Origin: JAKPQE01 sp041397845
GTDB lineage: Bacteria > Pseudomonadota > Alphaproteobacteria > Rhizobiales > JAKPQE01
Direction of reading: 5' to 3'
DNA: 64,000 nt
Assembly (NCBI GenBank): GCA_041397845.1
Contig: JAWKVW010000004.1
Location: 150,289-214,288, forward strand
Below the pieces are notes generated by a model that made no database searches, was not told the DNA's origin, and worked only from the letters and a program-made list of their open reading frames with translations. The translations under genes were made by a program, and so were the position numbers. Shown in pieces: positions 44,141-53,431 of this stretch (position 1 is its first letter; each line of letters starts with the position of its first letter).

Positions 44141-45703
44141 ATGAGCGATACCGCCGTCCAGAATAGCGCGGACAAGACCGCACTCAACAGGCGACGCTCG
44201 GAGCGGCGGCGGGAGGTCTCGCGCACCATCAAGGATGTCCGCGAGCAACTCACCTCGGAGACTGGAACGCGGCCGCAGTTCGACTATGAACTGATGCTGA
44301 TGTACGCCAAGAACCGGCAGGGCGCGTCTTTCGCGATGCCGGTCTTTGCGATCATCGTCGCCGGTGCGCTGTCGGTCTCGGGCGATCAGGTCGCGGCCGG
44401 CGCCTGGCTGATGGCGACGCTCATCACGCACGCCCTCGTTCTTTATCTCTGCTCCCGTTTCGAGCGGACGGCGGATGCCAACACACGGCTGCGCGGCTGG
44501 CGGACGCGCTTTGCCCTTGCCGAGTTCCTGCACGGAATTTCCTGGGCCGGGGCGATGATGGCGGCGCCGCATGCCGACGGACCGGCGGCACTCGAGATCT
44601 TCGAATTCGGCACGATGCTGGTCATCATCGCCGTCTCGACGATGCTTGCCAGCAATCTGCCGGTGGCCGTCGTCGCGGCAACGACGCCGCTGACGGCGAT
44701 CCTTGCGCTGCATTTCGGCATTCGCGGCGATTCGCTTTACCTCGCCATGGCGATCATGGCGGTCGGGGCGCAGATGTTCTTCCTCGTTCTTGCCGGGCGG
44801 ATGCAGAAGACGACGCTGACGATGCTCGAATACCGGGCCGAGAAGGATTCGCTCATCGGCGAGCTGGAACAGGCCAAGGCGATCTCCGATGAATCGCGCC
44901 GGCGGGCAGAGGAGGCAAACCTTGCCAAATCGCGGTTCCTGGCGACGATGAGCCATGAGCTGCGCACGCCGCTCAATGCCATTCTCGGCTTTTCCGAGGT
45001 GATGAAGTCCGAGATCTTCGGCCCGCTGCCGAACCAGCAATACAAGGACTACGCCAGCGACATCCATTCGAGCGGCCAGCACCTGCTCAATCTCATCAAC
45101 GAGATTCTCGACCTGTCGCGGATCGAGGCCGGCCGGCAGGAGCTCAACGAAGAGGCGGTGAACCTCTCCCACCTCGTCGAGGACTGCAATTATCTCCTGC
45201 AGATCAAGGCGAAGAACAAGAACCTGCAGATCACCGAGCAGTTCGAGCCGGGCCTGCCGCGCCTGTGGGCCGACGAGCGGGCGATCCGCCAGGTGGTGCT
45301 GAACCTCCTGTCGAACGCGATCAAGTTCACCCCGACGGGCGGCCAGATCTGGCTGAAGGTCGGCTGGACGGCCGGCGGCGGCCAGTATGTCGCCGTCAAG
45401 GACAGCGGCCCGGGCGTGCCGGAAGAGGAAATCCCGGTGGTGCTCTCGGCCTTCGGCCAGGGCTCGCTGGCGATCAAGTCGGCCGAGCCCGGCACCGGCC
45501 TCGGCCTGCCGATCGTTCAGGCGCTCGTCAAGATGCATGGCGGCAGCTTCGACTTCCGCTCCAAGCTGCGCGAGGGCACGGAAGTGACGATCACCTTCCC
45601 GCGCACCCGCGTCATGGAAGCGCTCGGCCCGATCGACGAGGAAGCCGATGCGCGTGCGGCACAGCGCGCGGCGCGGCGGGCGCTGCTGCAGCGGGCGAGC
45701 TGA
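44141..45703 (+). CDS. Hybrid-less sensor histidine kinase, PdhS/DivJ-like
   Basis: A 520-aa membrane kinase. About six hydrophobic segments fill residues 60-225, a coiled linker (YRAEKDSLIGELEQAKAISD) follows, then the H-box FLATMSHELRTPLNAILGFS, the N-box LWADERAIRQVVLNLLSNAI, G1 VAVKDSGPGVPEEE and G2 PGTGLGLPIVQALVKMHGG. The H-box surroundings (EVMKSEIFGPL, YASDIHSSGQHLLNLINEIL) match the alphaproteobacterial PdhS/DivJ/PleC group that controls cell division through DivK; this assignment is inference. No response regulator is adjacent. A CtrA-type half-site lies upstream. Confidence 0.9.
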   Translation: MSDTAVQNSADKTALNRRRSERRREVSRTIKDVREQLTSETGTRPQFDYELMLMYAKNRQGASFAMPVFAIIVAGALSVSGDQVAAGAWLMATLITHALVLYLCSRFERTADANTRLRGWRTRFALAEFLHGISWAGAMMAAPHADGPAALEIFEFGTMLVIIAVSTMLASNLPVAVVAATTPLTAILALHFGIRGDSLYLAMAIMAVGAQMFFLVLAGRMQKTTLTMLEYRAEKDSLIGELEQAKAISDESRRRAEEANLAKSRFLATMSHELRTPLNAILGFSEVMKSEIFGPLPNQQYKDYASDIHSSGQHLLNLINEILDLSRIEAGRQELNEEAVNLSHLVEDCNYLLQIKAKNKNLQITEQFEPGLPRLWADERAIRQVVLNLLSNAIKFTPTGGQIWLKVGWTAGGGQYVAVKDSGPGVPEEEIPVVLSAFGQGSLAIKSAEPGTGLGLPIVQALVKMHGGSFDFRSKLREGTEVTITFPRTRVMEALGPIDEEADARAAQRAARRALLQRAS

Positions 45704-45714
45704 GCCTTACCCGA

Positions 45715-46683
45715 TTACTGCAGTTCGCCGGGAAGCTCGACGAGGCTCTCGGCGGCGACGGCCGCTCCCCTGACAATCGCCGCGGCAAAGGCCGCGCCTG
45801 TCCCCTCCCCGGCAATGAGCCCGAGATCGAGCAGCGGCTCGAGGCCGAGCCTTGCGCCGAGCCGGCCGGCAACGGCGCCCGGCAGGTCGCCGATCATGCA
45901 ATGGGCGACGGCGCCGGCATCGAGGGCATGGACGACTGCGGCGGCGGCGGCGGCCGTCAGGCCGTCGAGGATGACCGGCACGCGCTCGTAGCGGGCGGCG
46001 AGGATGGCGCCGACGAGGGCGGCGATGTCGCGCGAGCCGATGCGGCGCAGGAGATCGAGAGCATCGCCGGCCCTGGTGGCAACGCGGGCGGCGGCGGCAT
46101 CGGCAAGCGCCGCTCCCTCGCCGCTGATCCAGTCGGCACCGGTGCCGCCCTGCAGCGCGGCAAGCAGCGCGGCGGCGGCGACATTGCCACCGGACCCGGT
46201 CGAGCCGAGGACGAGCAGGTCGTTGCCGCCGGCAACCGCTTCCATGCCATAGGCAATCGTCGCGGCGCAGGCGTTCTCGTCGAGCGCATTGGCGGCGGTG
46301 ATGTCCGGCGTCGGCAGATCGAGCGCCAGTTCGAAAACCTTCATGCCCATGTCCTGGGTGGCGCAGACATGATTGACGAAGGCGGTGCCGTCCGTCAGCG
46401 CGGCAACGCGGTCGCGCGCCACCTCGACCGGATCGCCCTCGCCGGCCCTGCCGGCAACGGTGCCGCTCGCGGCAAAGAGGGCGAGCAGCGGGCGGTCGAC
46501 ACGCGGCGCGCGGTCGCCGGTCCAGGTCGCCAGCCACTCGACGATCGCGCCGACGCGGCCGAGACGGGCGGCATCGACGACGGCGGCAAGGCGGGCGGCG
46601 GCATCGGCGCCGGCGGCGCGGTCCGGTCCCGGCAGGCGCGAGACGAGGTTGCGGATATCGTCGAAGGGACGGGCTGCGGTCAT
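45715..46683 (-). CDS. cobT: Nicotinate-nucleotide--dimethylbenzimidazole phosphoribosyltransferase
   Basis: A 322-aa enzyme that makes alpha-ribazole phosphate for the lower ligand of cobalamin. Motifs are LGRVGAIVEWLATWTGDRAP, DITAANALDENACAATIAYG, LLVLGSTGSGGNVAAAALLA and PVILDGLTAAAAAAVVHALD, with the catalytic Glu in the C-terminal LIAGEGTGAAFA (usual GEGTGA motif). The ATG at 46683 follows GGGAGAGA; a GTG one codon earlier is less likely. Convergent with the sensor kinase. No other cobalamin gene and no cobalamin riboswitch were seen. Confidence 0.93.
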   Translation of the reverse strand: MTAARPFDDIRNLVSRLPGPDRAAGADAAARLAAVVDAARLGRVGAIVEWLATWTGDRAPRVDRPLLALFAASGTVAGRAGEGDPVEVARDRVAALTDGTAFVNHVCATQDMGMKVFELALDLPTPDITAANALDENACAATIAYGMEAVAGGNDLLVLGSTGSGGNVAAAALLAALQGGTGADWISGEGAALADAAAARVATRAGDALDLLRRIGSRDIAALVGAILAARYERVPVILDGLTAAAAAAVVHALDAGAVAHCMIGDLPGAVAGRLGARLGLEPLLDLGLIAGEGTGAAFAAAIVRGAAVAAESLVELPGELQ

Positions 46684-46834
46684 CACTCTCTCCCGCCGGC
46701 ATGGGCCGTTTCACCTGGCGGGAACGGCGGCCGGCCAATCTCCGGGCTGGCAAAATGCGGGGCAAAACCCCATTTTCGCTGCGTCGCGGAATGCTCTATC
46801 GTTCCCGGACCGCGATTGAAAGAGGCCGATAGTC

Positions 46835-47044
46835 GTGAGCGTCATCTCATCGCCCTGCACCAAGGTCTGTACCATGGACCCACGCACCGGGCTCTGCCTT
46901 GGCTGCAGCCGCACGCTCGAGGAAATCGGCGCTTGGGGCCAGCTCAGCGAGGGCGAACGGCAGCGGATCATGGCCGGCTTGCCGCTGCGGCGCGAGGAAG
47001 CGGCGCGACGCCTTGCCATGGCGCAGCAGCAACAGCAGCAATAG
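46835..47044 (+). CDS. DUF1289 small Cys-rich protein
   Basis: A 69-aa protein with the DUF1289 core SSPCTKVCTMDPRTGLCLGC (four Cys, probably a metal site) and WGQLSEGERQRIMAGLPLR, then a run of Gln at the C-terminus. The start is GTG at 46835 with GAGGCCGAT upstream. It leads directly into the TIGR02281 protease gene, as in many Rhizobiales. Confidence 0.9.
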   Translation: MSVISSPCTKVCTMDPRTGLCLGCSRTLEEIGAWGQLSEGERQRIMAGLPLRREEAARRLAMAQQQQQQ

Positions 47045-47048
47045 GCCC

Positions 47049-47747
47049 ATGCGGATCTCGACCTTCCTTGCCCTGGCGATCGTCGCCGTCGCCCTCATCG
47101 CGCTCATCGCCCTTGGCGACCGGGGCAGTATTGCCGGCCTGCCGGCGGACGATTTCGCCCGCGCCGCAGCCCTTGCAGCGATGGCGCTGTTCGTCGGCGG
47201 CGGCGTGCTGTCGCGCGGCCGGCTCGGGGAGAACCTCAAGGCGGCGGCGATCTGGCTGGTCGTCGCCCTCGGCCTCGTGACGGGCTATGCCTATCGGCCC
47301 GAACTCGAGGCGGCGGGCATGCGCGTGCTGGCGGTGCTGAAACCGGGAACGCCGATCGCCAGCCAGACGGCCGAAGGCGCCGTCGTCACGGTCGTGCGCG
47401 GACAGGACGGGCATTTCAGCCTGACCGCCTCGGTCGAGGGGACGAGCGTCGACTTCCTCGTCGACACCGGCGCGAGCCTTCTCACGCTGACGGCGCGGGA
47501 TGCAGCCCGGATCGGCATCGAGCCGTCGCGGCTCGTTTTCTCGACGCCGATCGAGACGGCGAACGGGCGGGCCTTTGCCGCGCCGATCCGGATTGCCGAA
47601 CTGGCGATCGGACCGATCGTGGAGAGCAATGTCGCGGCGCTCGTTGCCGACGACCGGGCGCTCGACCGCAGCCTGCTCGGCATGAACGTGCTCGACGGGC
47701 TTGCCTCGTTCGCGTTTTCCGGCGACCGGCTGACCTTGCGAAAGTGA
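47049..47747 (+). CDS. TIGR02281-family retropepsin-like aspartic protease
   Basis: A 232-aa membrane-bound protein. Helices at about residues 4-21, 34-50 and 60-77 precede a clan AA aspartic protease domain with the active-site motif FLVDTGASLLTLTARDAARI and the structural SLLGMNVLDGLASFAF. The family is periplasmic, usually 120-230 aa, and works as a dimer; its substrate is unknown. The ATG at 47049 lies 5 bases after the DUF1289 stop. Confidence 0.92.
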   Translation: MRISTFLALAIVAVALIALIALGDRGSIAGLPADDFARAAALAAMALFVGGGVLSRGRLGENLKAAAIWLVVALGLVTGYAYRPELEAAGMRVLAVLKPGTPIASQTAEGAVVTVVRGQDGHFSLTASVEGTSVDFLVDTGASLLTLTARDAARIGIEPSRLVFSTPIETANGRAFAAPIRIAELAIGPIVESNVAALVADDRALDRSLLGMNVLDGLASFAFSGDRLTLRK

Positions 47748-47750
47748 TCC

Positions 47751-48572
47751 TCAGAGCAGGCTGAGGAAGAAGCGGCCGGCGACGATGAGGAGGAAAATGC
47801 CGAAACCGACCTCAAGCTTGCGCTTGGACACCGAGTGGGCAATGCGCACGCCGAGAGGCGCGGTCCAGATCGTCACCGGGATGACGAGAAGCACGCCGAG
47901 CAGGTTGATATAGCCGAGCGAAAAGGCCGGCAGGCCCGGCGCGCCCCAGCCGGCCCAGATCGCACCGATGGCACCGGGAATGCTGATCAGCGTGCCGACA
48001 CCCGACGAAGTGGCGACGGCCTGATGCATCGGGCGGCCGTAGAAGGTCATGAAGGTGTTGTTGAAAACGCCGCCGCCGATGCCCATCAGCGTCGAGAACA
48101 GGCCGATGAGGATGCCGACAATGCCGCGCGTCGGCTGGCCGGGCAGATCGTCGCCGAGCTTCAGCCGGTCGACGCCGGAGAGCATGCGCACGGCCATCAG
48201 CACGGCAAAGACCGCGAAGATCGTCTTCATCACCGAGGACGAAACGAAGGCCATGACCAGCGCGCCGAGGGCAACGCCGACGGGCACCGCGATGACCCAG
48301 CTTTTCAGCAGGTCCATATCGACGGCGCCCCTTGCCTTGTGGGCCATGAAGGAGCGGATCGAGGTCGGGATGATGATGCCGAGCGAGGTGCCGACGGCGA
48401 GCTTCATGATGACGGATTCGTCGACACCGATGATCATCAGAAGCTGGTAGAGCACGGGCACCAGAACGGCGCCGCCGCCAATGCCGAAGATGCCGGCGAG
48501 GATGCCGGCGACGACGCCGGCGGCAAGCAGGCCGACAGCGAGCAGAAGCAGTTCGTTCACGGGCACGGACAT
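47751..48572 (-). CDS. TSUP-family (TauE/SafE) sulfite/organosulfonate exporter-like permease
   Basis: A 273-aa inner-membrane protein with about eight helices and the two TSUP repeats, each starting with a GIxGxGGG-type motif: AGIFGIGGGAVLVPVLYQLL and LMGIGGGVFNNTFMTFYGRP. The family exports sulfite, sulfoacetate or related anions; the substrate is not fixed here. The ATG at 48572 has GAGG upstream and is preferred to one three codons earlier. Confidence 0.92.
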   Translation of the reverse strand: MSVPVNELLLLAVGLLAAGVVAGILAGIFGIGGGAVLVPVLYQLLMIIGVDESVIMKLAVGTSLGIIIPTSIRSFMAHKARGAVDMDLLKSWVIAVPVGVALGALVMAFVSSSVMKTIFAVFAVLMAVRMLSGVDRLKLGDDLPGQPTRGIVGILIGLFSTLMGIGGGVFNNTFMTFYGRPMHQAVATSSGVGTLISIPGAIGAIWAGWGAPGLPAFSLGYINLLGVLLVIPVTIWTAPLGVRIAHSVSKRKLEVGFGIFLLIVAGRFFLSLL

Positions 48573-48668
48573 TGACGGCACCTCACTGGCGGGACCCGAG
48601 CGCCCCGGACGCGGCGCCGCAAGCCGCCTACTTAGCGCGTTCGCGCCCGGCGCGCCATCGCCGCCCGG

Positions 48669-49676
48669 TCATAGCTCCCTTTCCCGTTCGGCAAGACGGG
48701 CCTGGCCGTCGACGATTTCGGCAAGGGCGGCGCGGAACACATCGGTTCCCGCACCCGGACGGCAGCTTTCAACCGTCAGGATGCGGCGCCAGGCGCGGGC
48801 GCCGGGCACGCCCTGAAAGAGGCCGAGCATGTGGCGGGCAATGGCGTTGAGGCGAACGCCGGCGGCAAGCATCCGCCCGGCATAGGCGATCATCGGCTCG
48901 ACCGCATCCTGCGGGCCGGCAAGGGGCGGCGCCTCGCCGGCAACGAGCGCATCGACACCGAGCAGCAGGGCCGGATCGTGATAGGCGGCCCGGCCGAGCA
49001 TGACGCCATCGACGACCGCAAGGTGACGCGCCGCTTCCTCGAGGCTGGCGATGCCGCCATTGATGACGATCGGCAGATCCGGCAGGCGGCGCTTCAGGCG
49101 ATAGACGCGATCATGGTCGAGCGGCGGAATATCCCGGTTTTCCTTCGGCGACAGGCCCTGCAGCCAGGCTTTGCGGGCATGCACGGTCAGCGCGTCGACA
49201 CCGGCGGCAACGACCTTGTCGACGAAGCGATCGAGATCTTCCTCGGCGTCCTGATCGTCGATGCCGATGCGGCACTTGACCGTGACCGGCACGGCGACGG
49301 CGGCCTTCATCGCGGCAACGCAGTCGGCAACGAGATCGGGCTCGGCCATCAGCGCCGCGCCGAAGCGGCCGGACTGGACGCGATCGGACGGGCAGCCGCA
49401 ATTGAGGTCGATCTGGTCATAGCCCCAATCGGCGCCGATCGCGGCGGCGCGGGCGAGCTTTTCCGGTTCCGAGCCGCCAAGCTGGAGAGCGACGGGATGC
49501 TCGGCCGGATCGAAGCCGATGAGGCGCTCGCGGTCGCCATGGATGACGGCGTCGGCGGTGACCATCTCTGTATAGAGCACGGCATGCCGGGTCAGCAGCC
49601 GGTGGAAATACCGGCAGTGGCGATCCGTCCATTCCATCATGGGCGCGACGGCGAAGGTCTTTTGCGTTGCGGACAC
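48669..49676 (-). CDS. dusA: tRNA-dihydrouridine synthase A
   Basis: A 335-aa FMN enzyme that reduces uridine 20/20a in the tRNA D-loop. Motifs are APMMEWTDRHCRYFHRLLTR, VALQLGGSEPEKLARAAAIG, the catalytic Cys in QIDLNCGCPSDRVQSGRFGA, VKCRIGIDDQDAEEDLDRFV, and HARKAWLQGLSPKENRDIPP, the last diagnostic for DusA. A GTG at 49676 with GGAAGAG upstream gives the conserved length; the frame is open 22 codons further upstream without support. Confidence 0.93.
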   Translation of the reverse strand: MSATQKTFAVAPMMEWTDRHCRYFHRLLTRHAVLYTEMVTADAVIHGDRERLIGFDPAEHPVALQLGGSEPEKLARAAAIGADWGYDQIDLNCGCPSDRVQSGRFGAALMAEPDLVADCVAAMKAAVAVPVTVKCRIGIDDQDAEEDLDRFVDKVVAAGVDALTVHARKAWLQGLSPKENRDIPPLDHDRVYRLKRRLPDLPIVINGGIASLEEAARHLAVVDGVMLGRAAYHDPALLLGVDALVAGEAPPLAGPQDAVEPMIAYAGRMLAAGVRLNAIARHMLGLFQGVPGARAWRRILTVESCRPGAGTDVFRAALAEIVDGQARLAEREREL

Positions 49677-49757
49677 CAGCTCTTCCAGCCTTGCGGGGGC
49701 ATGCGACGGCCGGGTTCTAGCGGCGTTTTGCCGATGATGCACGGATTTCGTCGGCGG

Positions 49758-50588
49758 CTATTTCTTGACGCCGGCGTCGTCGGGGAAGAGCGCGCGCCCC
49801 GGGATGACCGGCCGTTCGGCGAAACGCTCGGCACGGGCGGTGCAGCGGGCAAGGCCCTCGGAATCCTCGACGTGCCATGCCAGCGCGTCAATCGACTGGT
49901 TGACGGCGGCGACACGGATCAGCGACGGCGTCTCGATCTGCAGGCGATCGAGGGCATAGCGATAGGCCGCAAGGCGGTATTGCAGGGCGCGCCAGCCCCA
50001 GGCGACGACGTTGCGGTTTTCCTCGACGCGGGCGGCGGCAAACTGCGCACTGCGCTCGGGGATGTTCTGCAGCCGGCCGGCGACATGCATCCGCTCCTCG
50101 TCGGCGGCGAACACGCGGCAGGCGGCGGCATAGAACGGCTTCACGCCATCGGCGTCGGCAAGGGCGTCGTCTGCGACGCGGGCGTAGCGGGCCTCGCTCG
50201 ACTTGAAGCGCTCGAGGCGGAGCAGGCCATAGTAGAGGCGCGGATCGTAGTAGAGATCGACCGGTCCGAGGATGCGGGTGCGCTGCAGCTCGGCAAGACT
50301 GGCGCCGGCCCAGTCGAGAGCATGGGGCGGGCGCACGATGCTCCAGGAGAGGTCGCGCAGCTCGCGCTCGTCGTCGGTGAGATTATAGGGCGAGACCGGT
50401 TCGCCACGGGCCGAGGCACTGGCAAGGCCGATGACCGGGGCGACGGTATCATTGATGAACGAGGGGCGCGGCCGGCCGAAATCGCCTTCCGGGCGCAGGC
50501 AGCCGGCGACAAGGAGACCGACCGTCAGGCCGACGATCGTCCGCACGAGGCTGCGGGCTCGGGAGAAACCGGCGAATGCGGCCGACAT
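49758..50588 (-). CDS. Putative lipoprotein of unknown function
   Basis: A 276-aa protein whose N-terminus (ARSLVRTIVGLTVGLLVAGC) ends in a lipobox VAGC, so the mature protein should be lipid-anchored at Cys30. The rest is mostly helical, with DLYYDPRLYYGLLRLERFKS and VAWGWRALQYRLAAYRYALD. Conserved-looking, but I cannot name a family. It is transcribed away from the DUF2336 gene. Confidence 0.75.
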   Translation of the reverse strand: MSAAFAGFSRARSLVRTIVGLTVGLLVAGCLRPEGDFGRPRPSFINDTVAPVIGLASASARGEPVSPYNLTDDERELRDLSWSIVRPPHALDWAGASLAELQRTRILGPVDLYYDPRLYYGLLRLERFKSSEARYARVADDALADADGVKPFYAAACRVFAADEERMHVAGRLQNIPERSAQFAAARVEENRNVVAWGWRALQYRLAAYRYALDRLQIETPSLIRVAAVNQSIDALAWHVEDSEGLARCTARAERFAERPVIPGRALFPDDAGVKK

Positions 50589-51021
50589 CGAGGTGTCCTT
50601 CTGGCGCTCAGGCCGGTCAGCGAGCCGGGCGGCGCGGACGGGGAGCGCGGGGCGCCTTGCCGACCGGGCGGGGCTTCACCCCGCTGGCGAGCGCGCAGGG
50701 CGTCTCATGCCGTTCGATGCGAATGCCTGGAAAGATGACGATTTCGGCGGAGCCGCCATGCGGCGGCGTCGCCTGCGGTCGCAAGGCTGGTCGTGAACCC
50801 GTGGCAAAAGTCAGAAGCTCGCCCATTCGAACCCCCATCGACATCAGCCGGATCTAACGCACCGGACCGCACCCTCTTTCCAATGCCGTGTGATGGATGA
50901 CAACGCGTCGATATAGGACCCGGCAAGGTTAACAGCCTGTTAATTCTTCGCCGACACAATTGCTCGCGCGCGGGGCCGTGTGGCTTTCGCGCTACAGTGT
51001 TCCTCAGTGTCCGGTTCCAAG
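50589..51021. other. Divergent intergenic region with a CtrA-type site
   Basis: About 430 bases between a lipoprotein gene (minus) and the DUF2336 gene (plus). Besides the TTAA palindrome at 50929-50943 no gene or hairpin of note is seen. Confidence 0.55.
50929..50943. promoter_or_regulatory. CtrA-type binding site TTAA-N7-TTAA
   Basis: TTAACAGCCTGTTAA is a perfect palindrome that also fits the full CtrA consensus TTAA-N7-TTAA of alphaproteobacteria. It lies 79 bases before the chosen DUF2336 start, close to a promoter position. Confidence 0.55.
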
Positions 51022-52227
51022 ATGCGGCGTCCCAACCTTTCGGACGGATTTCTCGCCCTGCAGCTCGCCTCGGGCGGGCAGCAGCCCGCCGCGCTGATCT
51101 CGGCGCTGGCGCAGAGCTTCGTCGAATCACCCCGCCACAGCCGGCTCGACCTCGTCCGCTTCGAGGAACTGACGCAGCATTTTCTCGGCGCGGTAAGCCC
51201 GGCGGAACGCCGGGAATTCGCCCTTGCCGTTGCGCACCGGCCAGACCTGCCGCGCAGTGTCGTGCTGCGCCTTGCCTTTGACGAGGCGACGGTCGCCGAA
51301 CCGGTCGTTCTTGGCTCACCGGCCCTCAGCGCCGCCGATCTCGCCGAAATCACCCATGTCGGCGCGGCGCATCGTGCGGCCGTGAAAGCGCGGCGACTGC
51401 CGTCGCCGGACGTTCCGGCAAAACCGGCTGCCAGGGTGGTCGAGACGGCACCTTTGCCACAGGCGCCAGCGCCGGAAACATCAAGGCCCGCGCCGGCAGC
51501 AGCAACGCCTGAGCCGGCGATCGCACCGACGCTGCCGATGGCGTTGCCGACACAGCCAGTGGCAAGAGCGGCCATCCGGGTGCCCGGACAGGCGCGGCCG
51601 GCAGCGCCCAAGCCAAAATCGACAGCGCTCGAGAACCGCTTCCTCGAGGCCGGACGGGATGAACGGATCGCAATCGTCGAGACGCTTGGCAAGGAAGGCT
51701 GGGCGCCGGACCTCGTCACCGCCTCGGCGGCGCTGCAGCGCTTCCAGCCACGGATCGGGCGCGAACTTATCGCACTCGCCGCCGCGGACCGCGAGGACGA
51801 CATGGTGTGCTGCCTTGCCGCCGCGCTGCGGGTGCCGGACACGCTCGCCGGCCGCATTCTTGGCGACGCCGACGGCGAGCCGTTGATGGTCGCGGCGCGG
51901 GCGCTCGGCGTCGGAGAAGAAGTCGCCAGCGAACTTGCCATTGCCTGCCAGGCCGGCGGCGCGGCCGGACGGCGGGACTTTCTCACGCTCGTGAAGTTCT
52001 TCCGCCAGCTTTCCAAAGGTGTCGCGGACCGGCTGATCACCGGCTGGCTCACCGCCGAGACGGCGAAGGGCGCGCCAGCCGACACGAGCCGGCGGCGCGA
52101 CGACGGTGTGCGGGCAGCGGCGACCAGCCGCGCGGAGGCGGGTGCGGCCGGCAGCGGCGGCGGCACGGGCGCAGCCGGCATCATGGGAACAGGCGCGATT
52201 GGCACCGGAACTGGCGGGCGGGCCTGA
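51022..52227 (+). CDS. DUF2336 family protein
   Basis: A 401-aa cytoplasmic helical-repeat protein. Residues 1-130 hold the DUF2336-type repeats (LDLVRFEELTQHFLGAVSPA; VLRLAFDEATVAEPVVLGSP), a Pro/Ala-rich linker covers about 130-200, and a C-terminal domain resumes with ERIAIVETLGKEGWAPDLVT. The last 40 residues are Gly-rich. The start is uncertain: ATG 51022 or GTG 51007. In Rhizobiales and Caulobacterales such proteins are linked to cell-cycle or motility control, and a CtrA-type site lies upstream, consistent with such a role. Confidence 0.82.
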   Translation: MRRPNLSDGFLALQLASGGQQPAALISALAQSFVESPRHSRLDLVRFEELTQHFLGAVSPAERREFALAVAHRPDLPRSVVLRLAFDEATVAEPVVLGSPALSAADLAEITHVGAAHRAAVKARRLPSPDVPAKPAARVVETAPLPQAPAPETSRPAPAAATPEPAIAPTLPMALPTQPVARAAIRVPGQARPAAPKPKSTALENRFLEAGRDERIAIVETLGKEGWAPDLVTASAALQRFQPRIGRELIALAAADREDDMVCCLAAALRVPDTLAGRILGDADGEPLMVAARALGVGEEVASELAIACQAGGAAGRRDFLTLVKFFRQLSKGVADRLITGWLTAETAKGAPADTSRRRDDGVRAAATSRAEAGAAGSGGGTGAAGIMGTGAIGTGTGGRA

Positions 52228-52229
52228 GT

Positions 52230-52572
52230 TCAGCCCTTCACGACATCCAGGAAATGCCGGCCGTCGCGGGCCTCGATCTCAACCACCCAGAAATCCGGAT
52301 CGAACTTCTTTTCGCGCTCGAGACGGGCGTCGATCTCTTCCTCGGTGAGGGATGGCCGGCGACATGCTCGAACAGGCGGTCGGCGGGCCGGCTGTCGTCG
52401 AAGCCGACTGTGGCGCGGGCGCGTAGAGATCGGCGGTGCCATCGAGGCGGGCGACGCGGACGAAGATGGCGCCGGCTTCCTCGGCGCCCTTGCGCAGCAC
52501 GGCGCCCATCAACCCCTCGGCGAAGCAGCGGCGCATATAGGCCGATACCCAGAAGGCGGATGTCAGGCGCAA
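52230..52572 (-). pseudogene. DUF1491 protein, two frameshifts
   Basis: Starts at a TTG (52572; AAAGG upstream) with LRLTSAFWVSAYMRRCFAEG and GAVLRKGAEEAGAIFVRVAR, DGTADLYAPAPQ, typical of DUF1491. Near 52420 the frame changes, and the end SLTEEEIDARLEREKKFDPD with FWVVEIEARDGRHFLDVVKG is read in another frame to 52230. Restored length is about 113 aa. It lies between DUF2336 (convergent) and the peptidoglycan-binding gene, its usual kind of neighbourhood. Function unknown. Confidence 0.7.
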
Positions 52573-52591
52573 GATTTCAGCCTTTCGGGGC

Positions 52592-53431
52592 TCAGAAAAG
52601 GGTGCGGCCGAGCACCCGCTCCAGCTCGGCAAGGAGCCGGTTGTCGATGCGGCCGGAAATCTCCATGCCGCGATCGAGCTCGAAGCGGCGGATGGCGTTG
52701 CGCGTCTCGTTGCCGGCGATGCCGTCGGCCTTGATGGCGCCGTAGCCAAGATCGGTCAGCACCATCTGCACGGCAGTGACGACGGAGGCGGAGGGCTGGC
52801 GATCGGCGGCCGGTGCGGCGGCCGGGCGCTCCGTGCTGCCCGTCGACATGAGCTGCATCGGCAGGCCGGCGCCAAGGCGGATGCGGGCAAGCAGATCGCT
52901 GCTCGGGGCACCGGTGGCGGCAAGGCCGGAACGGCTCTGGAAGTCGCGGATGGCGCGCATGGTCTGCGGACCATAGAGGCCGTCGATGTCGCCGGCATAG
53001 AGGCCGCGCTCGGACAGCGCCTGCTGGATGTCGCGAACCAGTTCGCGATCGATCGGCGTGAGGTCGCCGGCATTCTCGGCCGGGACGGTCTCGGGCGCGG
53101 GACGGGGCACGGCGCCGTCGCGGGTCATCGCCGGGCGCGGCACCGGAGCGAACGCCGGCTCGGCGGCGGCGGTCTCGACCCGCGTCGGCAACAGCGGCGC
53201 CGGGTGGCGGCCAGCCTGGAGAAAAAGTGCGTTCGCGGCAATCGCGACAACGGTCGCCATCATCACCAGCGAGGCGGTCGCCTCGGCCGGCTTGTCGACG
53301 AAACGGTCGGCAACGCCGCTGGCAATGCGGCCGGCAAGGCGCATTTCGCTCGGCATCCAGCGCCGGTCGGCGGCCATGGCGCCATTGCCGCGCATCCGGG
53401 TCGAGCCGCGTCTGTCGAGAGCCTCAGGCAC
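52592..53431 (-). CDS. Peptidoglycan-binding domain protein, membrane-anchored
   Basis: A 279-aa protein with a single helix near residues 51-72 (ATASLVMMATVVAIAANALF), a Pro/Ala-rich stretch, and two PG_binding_1 domains: VRDIQQALSERGLYAGDIDG with LYGPQTMRAIRDFQ, and VQMVLTDLGYGAIKADGIAG with NETRNAIRRFELDRG. It probably sits in the inner membrane with its binding domains in the periplasm. The GTG start at 53431 overlaps the 3' end of the sensor kinase gene, so the two are coupled. Confidence 0.87.
   Translation of the reverse strand: MPEALDRRGSTRMRGNGAMAADRRWMPSEMRLAGRIASGVADRFVDKPAEATASLVMMATVVAIAANALFLQAGRHPAPLLPTRVETAAAEPAFAPVPRPAMTRDGAVPRPAPETVPAENAGDLTPIDRELVRDIQQALSERGLYAGDIDGLYGPQTMRAIRDFQSRSGLAATGAPSSDLLARIRLGAGLPMQLMSTGSTERPAAAPAADRQPSASVVTAVQMVLTDLGYGAIKADGIAGNETRNAIRRFELDRGMEISGRIDNRLLAELERVLGRTLF

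Noticed and set aside
46684..46834. Cobalamin riboswitch before cobT
   Set aside because: The gap is too short and no conserved B12-box-like sequence was seen.
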